Positions 17,521 to 25,581 of a DNA stretch of 64,000 nt are shown piece after piece. Origin of the DNA: Pseudomonas resinovorans NBRC 106553. Lineage in GTDB: Bacteria; Pseudomonadota; Gammaproteobacteria; Pseudomonadales; Pseudomonadaceae. The stretch covers positions 1,054,001 to 1,118,000 of the forward strand of contig NC_021499.1 of assembly GCF_000412695.1 (NCBI RefSeq), given 5' to 3'. How positions within the stretch are numbered: position 1 is the stretch's first letter; each line of letters begins with the position of its first letter. The position numbers and the translations under genes are program-made. The notes under the pieces are model-generated. The model did not search any database and was not told where the DNA came from. It was given only the letters and a program-made list of their open reading frames with translations.

Positions 17521-19115
17521 GGGACGACTTTCACCCTGGCGAAGTTGTTCGAGCCCAGGGGATTGAGCTGGAAGCCCTGCACGCCCTTGCGCAGGGCGGC
17601 GAACTGCCTGGGGTGGGCCAGGGGAATCCACGGCGCCTGTTCGTGGAAGATCGCCAGGGCCTGGCGATAGAGCTCGGCGCGCTTGGCGGGCTCGGTGATG
17701 GCGCGGGCCTGGCGGATCAGTTCGTCGAATTCCCCGTTGCACCAGCCGGCCTGGTTCTCGCCCGACTCGGCCGCCGCGCAGGACAGGTTGGGGGTGAGGA
17801 AGTTGTCCGGGTCGCCGTTGTCGCCCGCCCAGCCCATGAACACCAGGTCGTGCTCGCCGTTCTTGGCACGCTTGATCAGCTCGCCCCACTCGAAGACGCG
17901 AATCTCCGCCTTGACGCCGATGGCCGCCAGGTCCGCCTGGAGCATCTGCGCGCCGATTCCCGGGTTGGGGTTGGCCGGGCCGCCGCCGGGGCGGGTCCAG
18001 ATGCTCAGCTTGAAGCCATCCTTGTGGCCGGCCTCGGCCAGTAGCTGGCGGGCCTTTGCCGGATCATGGGGCCAGGGGTCGAGCTTGTCGTTGAAGCCCA
18101 GCAAGGTGGCCGGGTAGGGCGCCACGGCGAGGCTGGCGTTGCCCTCGCCGAACTGTGCGCGCAGGTAGGCGCGGGTGTCGAAGGCGAGGTTGATGGCCTG
18201 GCGCACCCGCACGTCGTCCAGCGGCGGGCGACGGGTGTTGATACCGACGTAGGCGGTGAGCAGGGAATCCAGCTCGAGGATATCCAGCGCCGGGTCCTGG
18301 CGCAGGCCGGCGATGTCGGCGGGGCGCGGGTAGACGGCGATCTGGCAGGCGCCGGCCTTGAGTTGCTGCACCCGCACATTGGGATCGGGGGTGATGGCGA
18401 ACAGCAGTTTCTCCACCGCAGGCTTGCCGGCCCAGTAGGTGGGGTTGGCGCGGAAGCGTACCTGGGCATCCTTGCTGTAGCGCTCGAAGACGAAGGGGCC
18501 GGTGCCCACCGGCTGCCGGTTCAGTTGCTCGGCCTTGCCGGCCTTGAGCAATTGCTCGGCGTACTCGGCCGAATAGATCGAGGTGAAGCCCATGGCCAGG
18601 TCGGCGAGGAAGGGCGCTTCGGGGTGTTTCAGGGTGAAGCGCACGCGGTGCTCGTCGAGCTTCTCGATGCTCTGGATCAGTTCGGCGAAGACCATGGATT
18701 CGGCATAGGGGAAACCACGCGGAGACAGCTTGTGCCAGGGATGCCGTGGGTCCAGCTGGCGCTGGAAGGTCCAGAGCACATCATCGGCGTTGAACGGGCG
18801 GCTGGGGCTGAACCAGGGGGTGCTGTGGAATTGCACCCCCTGGCGCAGCTGGAACTCGTAGACCAGGCCGTCGGGGCTGATGCTCCAGCTTTCCGCCAGG
18901 CCCGGCTGCAGGCGAGTGGTGCCGGGGACGAACTGCACCAGGCGGTCGAAGAGGGTTTCGGCCGACGCATCGGCGGTGGTGGCCGCGGTGTACTGGACGA
19001 TATCGAATCCTTCCGGGCTGGCCTCGGTGCAGACCACCAGGGTCGCGGCCTGGGCGGCCCAGCTGAAACAGCCCAGGGCCAGCGCCAACGGGAGGGTTCG
19101 AAGCGTCTTCAACAT
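17517..19115 (-). CDS. dppA: Peptide ABC transporter periplasmic binding protein (DppA paralogue b)
   Basis: Family 5 solute-binding protein, 532 residues, divergent from the other two dppA copies here (for example TLVVCTEASPEGFDIVQYTA against NLVFCSEGSPAGFDPGQYTT), suggesting a different peptide preference. The signal peptide is clear (MLKTLRTLPLALALGCFSWA, cleavage after AQA). Family motifs PFNADDVLWTFQRQLD and MGWAGDNGDPDNF are present. It starts 37 bp after opdP and is probably co-transcribed with it from the operator-bearing promoter at 20617. The last codons and TAG stop lie in a repeat. Confidence 0.88.
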   Translation of the reverse strand: MLKTLRTLPLALALGCFSWAAQAATLVVCTEASPEGFDIVQYTAATTADASAETLFDRLVQFVPGTTRLQPGLAESWSISPDGLVYEFQLRQGVQFHSTPWFSPSRPFNADDVLWTFQRQLDPRHPWHKLSPRGFPYAESMVFAELIQSIEKLDEHRVRFTLKHPEAPFLADLAMGFTSIYSAEYAEQLLKAGKAEQLNRQPVGTGPFVFERYSKDAQVRFRANPTYWAGKPAVEKLLFAITPDPNVRVQQLKAGACQIAVYPRPADIAGLRQDPALDILELDSLLTAYVGINTRRPPLDDVRVRQAINLAFDTRAYLRAQFGEGNASLAVAPYPATLLGFNDKLDPWPHDPAKARQLLAEAGHKDGFKLSIWTRPGGGPANPNPGIGAQMLQADLAAIGVKAEIRVFEWGELIKRAKNGEHDLVFMGWAGDNGDPDNFLTPNLSCAAAESGENQAGWCNGEFDELIRQARAITEPAKRAELYRQALAIFHEQAPWIPLAHPRQFAALRKGVQGFQLNPLGSNNFARVKVVP

Positions 19116-19152
19116 CGCGTGACTCCTGGGCGCCGACCGATTTGGATGAACT

Positions 19153-20520
19153 CTACAGGAGGTTGAAGGGGAAGGTGCTGACGATGCGCAGTTCGTTGGT
19201 GCTGCCGTCTACCTGCTGCTTGCTAGCCTTGTGTTCCATATAGAGGACCCGGACGGTGCTGCCTTCCAGGTTGCCGCCGGGAACCTTGTAGTTGAGCGAC
19301 AGGCCGTACTCCCGGTGACGCTCCCCGTCCATGGCGCGCACTTCGGCGTAGTTGCCATAGGCGCCGTTGCGATCGCCGCGGTAGCGGGTGCCGTCGATGC
19401 CCCAACCCTTGACGTACCAGTAGCCGGTGCTGACGCCGGGCACGCCGTACTGGCTCCAGTCGAAGTCATAGCTGAACAGCGCGGATCTTTCGTTCGGGCC
19501 GTTGTAGTCCGAGTAGCGGGAGTTGCCCAGGTGGATGGCATCGGTTTCGTTGACGTAGTCGAAGAACTCGTCGCCATGCACCCGTTGCCAGCCCAGGGTC
19601 AGGCTGTGGGCGCGGTGGGTCAGGTTGAACGCCAGGCTCCAGGAGTCGTTGTCGATGTAGCCGGCCTTGCGCGCACCCTGGTCGCGGGTCGAGTAGGCCC
19701 GCAGCTCGGTACGCAGGGCGAGCTCCTCGGGGTCGCCCAGTTCATGGGTGGCGCCGAGGAAGTGCTGGTTCCACACGTCCTCGAAACGGGCGCTGAACAG
19801 GCTCAGCTCCAATCCCTCGACCGGCGTGTGACGGGCGCCGACGTAGCTCATGCGATCGCTGCGTACCTCGCGGGTCCCGTATTCGGTGGTGAAGTCCTCG
19901 CTGCCGGCGCGGCTACGCGGGCTGACCTGGCGGAAGCTGCCGGCGTGCAGGCTGAGGCTGTCGAGCTCGAAGCTGTCGAGCGCCACGCCGTCGAAGCTGG
20001 AGGGCAGGGCGCGGTTGTAGATGTAGGAGAACACCGGTGTGTCCACTCGGAAGCGACCGGCCTTGAGCTCGCTGCGCGAGGCTCGCAGGCGCAGGTTGGC
20101 GACCCCCATCTTCGACCACTCCGCCACGCCATGGCCGTTGCTGTCGGCCAGGGTGCGATTGCCGCCGCCGGCGATGCGCCCCTTGCCCCGCTCCAGGTTC
20201 ACGGCGCCGATGGCTTCCAGGTCCAGGCCGACGCCGACCGTGCCCTCGGTGTAGCCCGAGTTGTAGATGAGCCGGGTGCCTTGCACCCAGGTCCAGCGGT
20301 CCCGCGTGGGTTCGCCGCCGTCATCCTTGGGGATGGTGAAACTGAAGCTGTCCTGGGTGCGCTCGTGGGAGAAGAAGTTGCGGGTGACCAGGTCGACCTT
20401 CTGGCCCTCGACGAAGCCCCTGGCGGTGGATTGGTCTATTGCCTGCTCGGCCGCCAGGGTGGCGTTGGCGGTCAGCAAGGCCAGACCCAGCAGAGTTCCG
20501 TTGCGGGTAATCAGGTTCAT
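19153..20520 (-). CDS. opdP: OprD-family outer-membrane porin OpdP
   Basis: Outer-membrane specificity porin of 455 residues for small peptides. The ATG at 20520 starts a signal peptide (MNLITRNGTLLGLALLTANA, cleavage after TLA); the longer upstream frame is rejected. Typical OprD features: ARGFVEGQKVDLVTRNFF at the mature N-terminus, WVQGTRLIYNSGYTEGTVGVG, LRASRSELKAGR, and the C-terminal LNYKVPGGNLEGSTVRVLYM. Its position among dpp genes matches the glycine-glutamate/dipeptide porin OpdP of P. aeruginosa; family plus context give the name. A near-perfect copy of the candidate PsdR operator lies about 100 bp upstream. Confidence 0.85.
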   Translation of the reverse strand: MNLITRNGTLLGLALLTANATLAAEQAIDQSTARGFVEGQKVDLVTRNFFSHERTQDSFSFTIPKDDGGEPTRDRWTWVQGTRLIYNSGYTEGTVGVGLDLEAIGAVNLERGKGRIAGGGNRTLADSNGHGVAEWSKMGVANLRLRASRSELKAGRFRVDTPVFSYIYNRALPSSFDGVALDSFELDSLSLHAGSFRQVSPRSRAGSEDFTTEYGTREVRSDRMSYVGARHTPVEGLELSLFSARFEDVWNQHFLGATHELGDPEELALRTELRAYSTRDQGARKAGYIDNDSWSLAFNLTHRAHSLTLGWQRVHGDEFFDYVNETDAIHLGNSRYSDYNGPNERSALFSYDFDWSQYGVPGVSTGYWYVKGWGIDGTRYRGDRNGAYGNYAEVRAMDGERHREYGLSLNYKVPGGNLEGSTVRVLYMEHKASKQQVDGSTNELRIVSTFPFNLL

Positions 20521-20613
20521 GGGATGCGTTCCTCTTGTTGTTGTGTTTATGCGGGCGCGCCGAGACTCCCCGGGCCCCGTGGGCATGGCGGGATGCCGTT
20601 TGAACCCGACTGG

Positions 20614-20642
20614 AAATTAAGTGCTGCTTAAACTGGCAACAA
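20614..20642 (-). promoter_or_regulatory. opdP promoter with candidate PsdR operator
   Basis: TTAAGTGCTGCTTAAA (20617-20632) differs from the mdpA site by one base and is a perfect TTAAG-N6-CTTAA inverted repeat. On the minus strand it lies between a possible -35 (TTGTTG, 20637-20642) and a weak -10 (TAATTT, 20614-20619). The site is about 97 bp before the opdP ATG. The promoter boxes are weak; the inverted repeat is clear. Confidence 0.65.
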
Positions 20643-20740
20643 GGCGCCTGCACTGCGTCAGGCTGTGGGAATTGTCTTGTCTAGCTGGGGAAATTTCCGG
20701 GGATGCGGCGCGGCGGGAGGAAGTGGGAACGCAGGAAAAC

Positions 20741-20768
20741 AAAACGGGGCCCGAAGGCCCCGTTTTTT
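20741..20768. terminator. Bidirectional rho-independent terminator after dppA(c)
   Basis: AAAACGGGGCC / GGCCCCGTTTTTT stem, with A and T tracts on both sides, lies 11 bases beyond the stop of the leftward dppA at 20779. Reading leftward, the stem is followed by TTTTGTTTTCC. Confidence 0.88.
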
Positions 20769-20778
20769 CAGGCGCGGC

Positions 20779-22380
20779 TTACTTGCCTACGCCCACTCCG
20801 TAGAAGGAGTTGAGCGCGAACGGGCTGATCTTGAAGTCCTGCACGTTCTTGCGCATCGGCTGGTAGACCGTGGAGTGGGCGATCGGGGTGATCGGCACCT
20901 GGTCCTTGAGGATGTGCTGGGCCTGTTTGTACATCTCGGTACGCTGGGCCTGGTCCGGGGTCGCCTTGGCCTGCTTGATCAGCTTGTCGTAGCCGGCGTC
21001 GCACCACTTGGAGAAGTTGTTGCCGTCCACGGCGTCGCAGCCGTAGAGGGTGCCCAGCCAGTTGTCCGGGTCACCGTTGTCGCCGCTCCAGCCGATCAGC
21101 ATGGCGTCGTGCTCACCGCCCTTGGCGCGCTTGATGTATTCGCCCCACTCGTAGCTGACGATCTTGGCCTTGATGCCCACCTTGGCCCAGTCGGCCTGGA
21201 GCATTTCGGCCATCAGCTTGGCGTTGGGGTTGTACGGGCGCTGCACCGGCATGGCCCAGAGGGTGATCTCGGTGCCTTCCTTGACGCCGGCGGCCTTGAG
21301 CAGTTCCTTGGCCTGTTCCGGGTTGTAGCCGGCATCCTTGATGCTCTCGTCGTAGGACCACTGGGTCGGCGGCATGCCGTTCACGGCCAGTTGGCCGGCG
21401 CCCTGGTAGACGGCGTCGATGATGGCTTTCTTGTTCACCGCCATGTCCAGCGCCTGGCGCACTTCGAGCTTGTCGAAGGGCTTGTGGGTGACGTTGTAGG
21501 CGATGTAGCCGAGGTTGAAGCCCGGCTGCGACGGCATGTTCAGGTTCGGGTCCTTCTTCAGCGCGTCCAGGTCGGCCGGACGGGGGAAGAGGGTGACCTG
21601 GCATTCGCCGGCCTTGAGCTTCTGCATGCGCACGGAGGCGTCGGTGTTGATGGCGAAGATCAGGTTGTCGATCTTCACGTCACCGGGCTGCCAGTAGTCC
21701 TTGTTGCCGGCGAAGCGGATCTGCGCGTCCTTCTGGTAGCGCTTGAAGACGAAGGGACCGGTGCCGATGGGCTTCTGGTTGATGTCGGCGGCCTTGCCGG
21801 CCTTGAGCAACTGGTCGGCGTATTCGGCGGACTGGATGGAGGCGAAGCTCATGGCCAGGTTCTGGATGAAGGCCGCATCCACGCCGTTGAGGGTGAACTT
21901 GACGGTGCGGTCGTCGACCTTCTCCACCTTGGCGATGTTGGCGTCCATGCCCATGTCGGTGAAGTAGGGGAATTCGGTGGGGTACGCCTTGCGGAAGGGA
22001 TGGTCCTTGTCGAGCATGCGCTGGAAGGTGAAGAGCACGTCGTCGGCGTTGAACTCGCGGGTCGGCTTGAAGTAGTCGGTGGTGTGGAACTTCACCCCGG
22101 GGCGCAGGTGGAAGGTGTAGATGAGGCCGTCGGGGGACACGTCCCATTTTTCGGCCAGGCCTGGAATCACCGCGGTGCCGCCACGCTCGAACTGGGTCAG
22201 GCGGTTGAACACGGTTTCGGCGGCGGCATCGAAGTCGGTGCCGGTGGTGTATTGGCCCGGATCGAAACCGGCGGGGCTGCCTTCGGAGCAGAACACCAGA
22301 TTGCTTGCGGCGCTGGCGAAGGGCGCGCTGGCGATCAGCCCAGCGGCGACAAGTGCCTGGATGACGGCGTTTTTACGCAT
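20779..22380 (-). CDS. dppA: Dipeptide ABC transporter periplasmic binding protein (DppA paralogue c)
   Basis: Family 5 solute-binding protein, 533 residues, the same length as paralogue a (13425-15026) and highly similar throughout, differing mainly in the signal peptide, residues 50-80 and the extreme C-terminus. The signal peptide is MRKNAVIQALVAAGLIASAP with cleavage after ASA. It has its own terminator, and no TTAAG-type operator is seen upstream, so it may be expressed independently of the other dpp genes. In PAO1 several dppA copies flank mdpA; exact orthology cannot be decided by eye. Confidence 0.9.
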   Translation of the reverse strand: MRKNAVIQALVAAGLIASAPFASAASNLVFCSEGSPAGFDPGQYTTGTDFDAAAETVFNRLTQFERGGTAVIPGLAEKWDVSPDGLIYTFHLRPGVKFHTTDYFKPTREFNADDVLFTFQRMLDKDHPFRKAYPTEFPYFTDMGMDANIAKVEKVDDRTVKFTLNGVDAAFIQNLAMSFASIQSAEYADQLLKAGKAADINQKPIGTGPFVFKRYQKDAQIRFAGNKDYWQPGDVKIDNLIFAINTDASVRMQKLKAGECQVTLFPRPADLDALKKDPNLNMPSQPGFNLGYIAYNVTHKPFDKLEVRQALDMAVNKKAIIDAVYQGAGQLAVNGMPPTQWSYDESIKDAGYNPEQAKELLKAAGVKEGTEITLWAMPVQRPYNPNAKLMAEMLQADWAKVGIKAKIVSYEWGEYIKRAKGGEHDAMLIGWSGDNGDPDNWLGTLYGCDAVDGNNFSKWCDAGYDKLIKQAKATPDQAQRTEMYKQAQHILKDQVPITPIAHSTVYQPMRKNVQDFKISPFALNSFYGVGVGK

Positions 22381-22554
22381 GTTGACCTCATATTTGTTTT
22401 GTTTGTCATCGTGAGGGGCCCCTCGTGGGGGCCTTGCCAGAAACTATGCAGGGCATATGCCCGATGCAAGGGCCGGTGGGCAAAGAGTGTAGTCGGGGGA
22501 ATAAAGCTGTAAGGGCGTGTCGCAATTTCGCAAATCGAGACCAGCTGGTGGGGA

Positions 22555-22583
22555 GGGCGCCGCCTCGTTGCAAGGCGGCGCCC
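22555..22583 (-). terminator. Stem-loop after the SIMPL gene
   Basis: Perfect 11-bp inverted repeat GGGCGCCGCCT / AGGCGGCGCCC with a 7-nt loop, nine bases past the stop of the leftward gene at 22592. It has no T-tract, so termination is likely but unproven. Confidence 0.6.
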
Positions 22584-22591
22584 GGTCAGGC

Positions 22592-23305
22592 TCAGGGCAT
22601 CTGCACTTCGATGGTGCCGTCGGCGCTGACGCTGACGCGGCTGGTGCCGGCTTCGATCTCGGACACGGCGACGCCATCGGCCATGCCCTTGGCGGCCATG
22701 CTGCGCATCATGATCGGCTGCGGCGGCTGGAAGCCCGCGCTGTTCAGGCTCAGGCTGACCAGCTTGTAGCCTTTGCCGCCAACGGCGTTGGTGGCCAGCT
22801 GGGCGCGGGCCTTGAAGGCATCCACGGCCAGCTTGATCAGCTCGTCTTCATGGGTCTTGCGGGTTTTCTCGGCGATGCTGAAGTTCATGCCGGACATCTT
22901 CAGGTCACCCTGCAGGTCGGCCACCAGCTGCGACAGCTTGGCGAAGTCGGCGCTTTCCAGGTTCAGCTCGGCGCGCTCGCGCCAGGTGGTGATCTTCTGC
23001 CCCTGGTTGTCATACACGGGGAAGCTGTGACGGCTGCCCAGGCTGACGGTGACGCCCTCGACCTTGTTGGCCTTGGCCAGGGCGCTGTTGAGGGCGCTGG
23101 TGATCTCGTTGGCGAGCTTGGCCGGGTCGGTGTTCTGCGACTCGCTGAAGAGGGTGACGTTCATCAGGTCATGGGCCACGTCATGGCTGACCTCGGCACG
23201 CAGGGAAACCTGATTGAAGCGTTGCTCGGCCGTGGCCTGGGTCGAAACGGCGACGAGGCTGGCGGCGCAGAACGCGAGGGCGACGAAATGCTTGAACTTG
23301 GACAT
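22592..23305 (-). CDS. SIMPL (DUF541) domain periplasmic protein
   Basis: 237-residue exported protein of the SIMPL/DUF541 family, whose members are periplasmic and of unclear biochemistry; some are linked to oxidative stress resistance. The signal peptide is MSKFKHFVALAFCAASLVAV with cleavage after ATA. The domain follows from about residue 28 (FNQVSLRAEVSHDVAHDLM, ending SVSADGTIEVQMP). The ATG at 23305 is chosen for its AAGGAG and signal peptide; the longer frame upstream is rejected. It sits upstream of roxSR on the other strand, as the PAO1 homologue does from memory. Function unknown. Confidence 0.8.
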   Translation of the reverse strand: MSKFKHFVALAFCAASLVAVSTQATAEQRFNQVSLRAEVSHDVAHDLMNVTLFSESQNTDPAKLANEITSALNSALAKANKVEGVTVSLGSRHSFPVYDNQGQKITTWRERAELNLESADFAKLSQLVADLQGDLKMSGMNFSIAEKTRKTHEDELIKLAVDAFKARAQLATNAVGGKGYKLVSLSLNSAGFQPPQPIMMRSMAAKGMADGVAVSEIEAGTSRVSVSADGTIEVQMP

Positions 23306-23542
23306 GGGGGCTCCTTGTGGGACTTTGTTCCGCGCGGATCGCGCAGAGATTTCCGTGTTGGACGAGGGTAGACGACCATTCGGGTTAAGCGCGGCAATTG
23401 ACCCTGATTCGGCACCGTTGTTCCAGAAGCTGCTGGCAGTTTGATCTTGGCGCGACAAGTATGGCCTCGCTGCGGCGAGTTGCCGCATGGAGGCGGGCCG
23501 GGGCGCGCCTTGGTTATACTCCGCCGATTCCAGGGAGTACCC

Positions 23543-24799
23543 ATGCTCGAACCCGTACAGTTACTGTCCGCCAGCCGCCAGAATCTGCTGCGGCTGACCC
23601 TGATCCGCATACTCGTGCTGGCCGCCCAGGCCGGCTCGGTCGGCCTGGCCTACAAGAGCCAGCTGCTGCAATTACCCTGGCTGGCCCTGAGCCTGACCCT
23701 CTGCGTCTCGCTGGTGCTTTGCGTCGGCACCGCTGTGCGGCTGCGCGGGCCGTGGCCGGTCACCGAGCTGGAGTACGCCGTGCAGCTGGGCCTGGACCTG
23801 GTTATCCACAGCGTGCTGCTGTACTACTCCGGGGGCTCGACCAACCCCTTCGTTTCTTATTACCTGGTGCCGCTGACCATTGCCGCGGCCACCTTGCCCT
23901 GGCTCTACACCACGACGCTGGCGGGCCTCGCGCTCGCGGCCTACACCCTGCTGCTGGTGCTGTTCCATCCGCTGGAAATGCCCACCGGCCAGCGCGAGTC
24001 GCTGCTGATCTACGGCATGTGGCTGAGCTTCGCCCTGGCCGCGGCGCTGATCACCTTCTTCGTCGCGCGCATGGCCGAGGAACTGCGGCGCCAGGACCAG
24101 TTGCAGGCGGTCCGCCGCGAGGAAGGCATGCGCGACCAGCAACTGCTGGCCGTCGCCACCCAGGCCGCCGGTGCCGCCCATGAGTTGGGCACGCCGCTCG
24201 CGACCATGAGCGTGCTGCTCAAGGAGCTGCGCAGTGAATACCGCGACAAGCCCGGGCTGCAGGACGACCTGGCGTTACTGCAGGAACAGGTGAAGCTGTG
24301 CAAGGACACCTTGCAGCAGCTGGTGCGCGCCGCCGAGGCGGATCGCCGCCAGGCGGTGATGGAGCAGTCGGTGATCGAGTGGCTGGAAGTCACGCTCAAC
24401 CGCTGGCACCTGATGCGCCCGGAGGCCACCTATCGCTACCAGTGCCTCGGCCTTGGCACCGCGCCCCGGCTCAAGCCGCCGGCCGACCTGACCCAGGCCC
24501 TGCTCAACCTGCTCAACAATGCCGCCGACGCCTGCCCGGAAAAGCTCGATATCCGCGTCAACTGGGACCACCAGTGGATGGTGCTGACCATCCGCGACCA
24601 CGGGGCCGGCGTGCCCCTGGCCATCGCCGAGCAACTGGGCCGGCCCTTCTTCACCACCAAGGGCAAGGGCTTCGGCCTCGGCCTGTTCCTGAGCCAGGCC
24701 AGCGTTACCCGTGCCGGCGGCACGGTTAAACTTTATAACCATGAGGAAGGCGGTACCCTGACCGAGCTGCGCCTGCCGCGCAGCTACGGCGTCGCCTGA
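23543..24799 (+). CDS. roxS: Redox sensor histidine kinase RoxS (RegB/PrrB family)
   Basis: Membrane sensor kinase of 418 residues. Six hydrophobic segments (about 17-175) include the GGSTNPF motif at 97-103, which in RegB/PrrB binds quinone. The H-box AAGAAHELGTPLA places the phosphorylated His at 213; C253 (KLCKDTLQQL) matches the redox-active Cys of RegB. ATPase motifs follow: LLNLLNNAADA (N), DHGAGV (G1) and GKGFGLGLFLSQ (G2). The ATG at 23543 is chosen because the conserved N-terminus starts there. It is followed 24 bp later by its response regulator. In P. aeruginosa RoxSR responds to respiratory inhibition such as cyanide. Confidence 0.9.
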   Translation: MLEPVQLLSASRQNLLRLTLIRILVLAAQAGSVGLAYKSQLLQLPWLALSLTLCVSLVLCVGTAVRLRGPWPVTELEYAVQLGLDLVIHSVLLYYSGGSTNPFVSYYLVPLTIAAATLPWLYTTTLAGLALAAYTLLLVLFHPLEMPTGQRESLLIYGMWLSFALAAALITFFVARMAEELRRQDQLQAVRREEGMRDQQLLAVATQAAGAAHELGTPLATMSVLLKELRSEYRDKPGLQDDLALLQEQVKLCKDTLQQLVRAAEADRRQAVMEQSVIEWLEVTLNRWHLMRPEATYRYQCLGLGTAPRLKPPADLTQALLNLLNNAADACPEKLDIRVNWDHQWMVLTIRDHGAGVPLAIAEQLGRPFFTTKGKGFGLGLFLSQASVTRAGGTVKLYNHEEGGTLTELRLPRSYGVA

Positions 24800-24823
24800 G
24801 TGCCTTGACGAAGAGGAAGCGAG

Positions 24824-25384
24824 ATGACTGACGAACCCCTGATCGAAGGCGAAGAGCAACCCCACCTGCTGCTGGTGGACGACGATGCCACCTTCACCCG
24901 CGTCATGGCGCGGGCCATGGCGCGCCGTGGGTTGCGGGTATCGGTCGCCGGCTCCGCAGAAGAGGGGCTGGTGCTGGCCAAGGACGACCTGCCCGACTAC
25001 GCGGTGCTGGACCTGAAGATGGACGGCGATTCCGGCCTGGTGCTGCTGCCCAAGCTGCTGGAACTGGACCCGGAGATGCGCGTGGTGATCCTCACCGGCT
25101 ACTCGAGCATCGCCACCGCCGTGGAAGCCATCAAGCGCGGCGCCACCAACTACCTGTGCAAGCCGGCCGACGCCGACGACGTGCTGACCGCGCTGCTCTC
25201 CGAGCATGCCGACCTGGACAGCCTGGTGCCGGAAAACCCGATGTCGGTGGACCGCCTGCAGTGGGAGCACATCCAGCGAGTGCTGGCCGAGCACGAAGGC
25301 AATATCTCCGCCACCGCCCGCGCCCTGGGCATGCACCGCCGTACCCTGCAGCGCAAGTTGCAGAAGCGTCCGGTACGGCGCTGA
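24824..25384 (+). CDS. roxR: Redox response regulator RoxR (RegA/PrrA family)
   Basis: 186 residues. A receiver domain (about 13-125) has acidic residues DDD near 19-21, phospho-acceptor D63 (YAVLDLKMDGDSG), T in VVILTGYSS, and K in NYLCKPADADD. A Fis-type C-terminal helix-turn-helix follows (EGNISATARALGMHRRTLQR). This two-part layout without an AAA domain is typical of RegA/PrrA/RoxR. Co-transcribed with roxS. A long palindromic repeat follows ten bases after the stop. Confidence 0.92.
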   Translation: MTDEPLIEGEEQPHLLLVDDDATFTRVMARAMARRGLRVSVAGSAEEGLVLAKDDLPDYAVLDLKMDGDSGLVLLPKLLELDPEMRVVILTGYSSIATAVEAIKRGATNYLCKPADADDVLTALLSEHADLDSLVPENPMSVDRLQWEHIQRVLAEHEGNISATARALGMHRRTLQRKLQKRPVRR

Positions 25385-25394
25385 GCCGGTTCTT

Positions 25395-25490
25395 GTGGGG
25401 GCGAATTTATTCGCCAAGGGACACGTAGTGTCCCCCTGCAAGTCGGCGGGGCAGACCTTCGGCCTGCTTGGCGAATGAATTCGCCCCTAC
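25395..25490. repeat. Long near-palindromic intergenic repeat
   Basis: GTGGGGGCGAATTTATTCGCC at the left and GGCGAATGAATTCGCCCCTAC at the right are imperfect inverted copies. They enclose GACACGTAGTGTC and a CGGGGCAGACCTTCGGCCTG segment. The right 30 bases equal 17325-17354. It lies between roxR and the AEC gene and could terminate roxSR transcription. Confidence 0.8.
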
Positions 25491-25581
25491 AGATAGTCGA
25501 TCCTGAAGACCTCGCGAAAGCCTTTTTCCCTTCGCAATTGGTATCCTTAGCCGCCTAACTATCCCGTGCCAAGGTTCGCCA

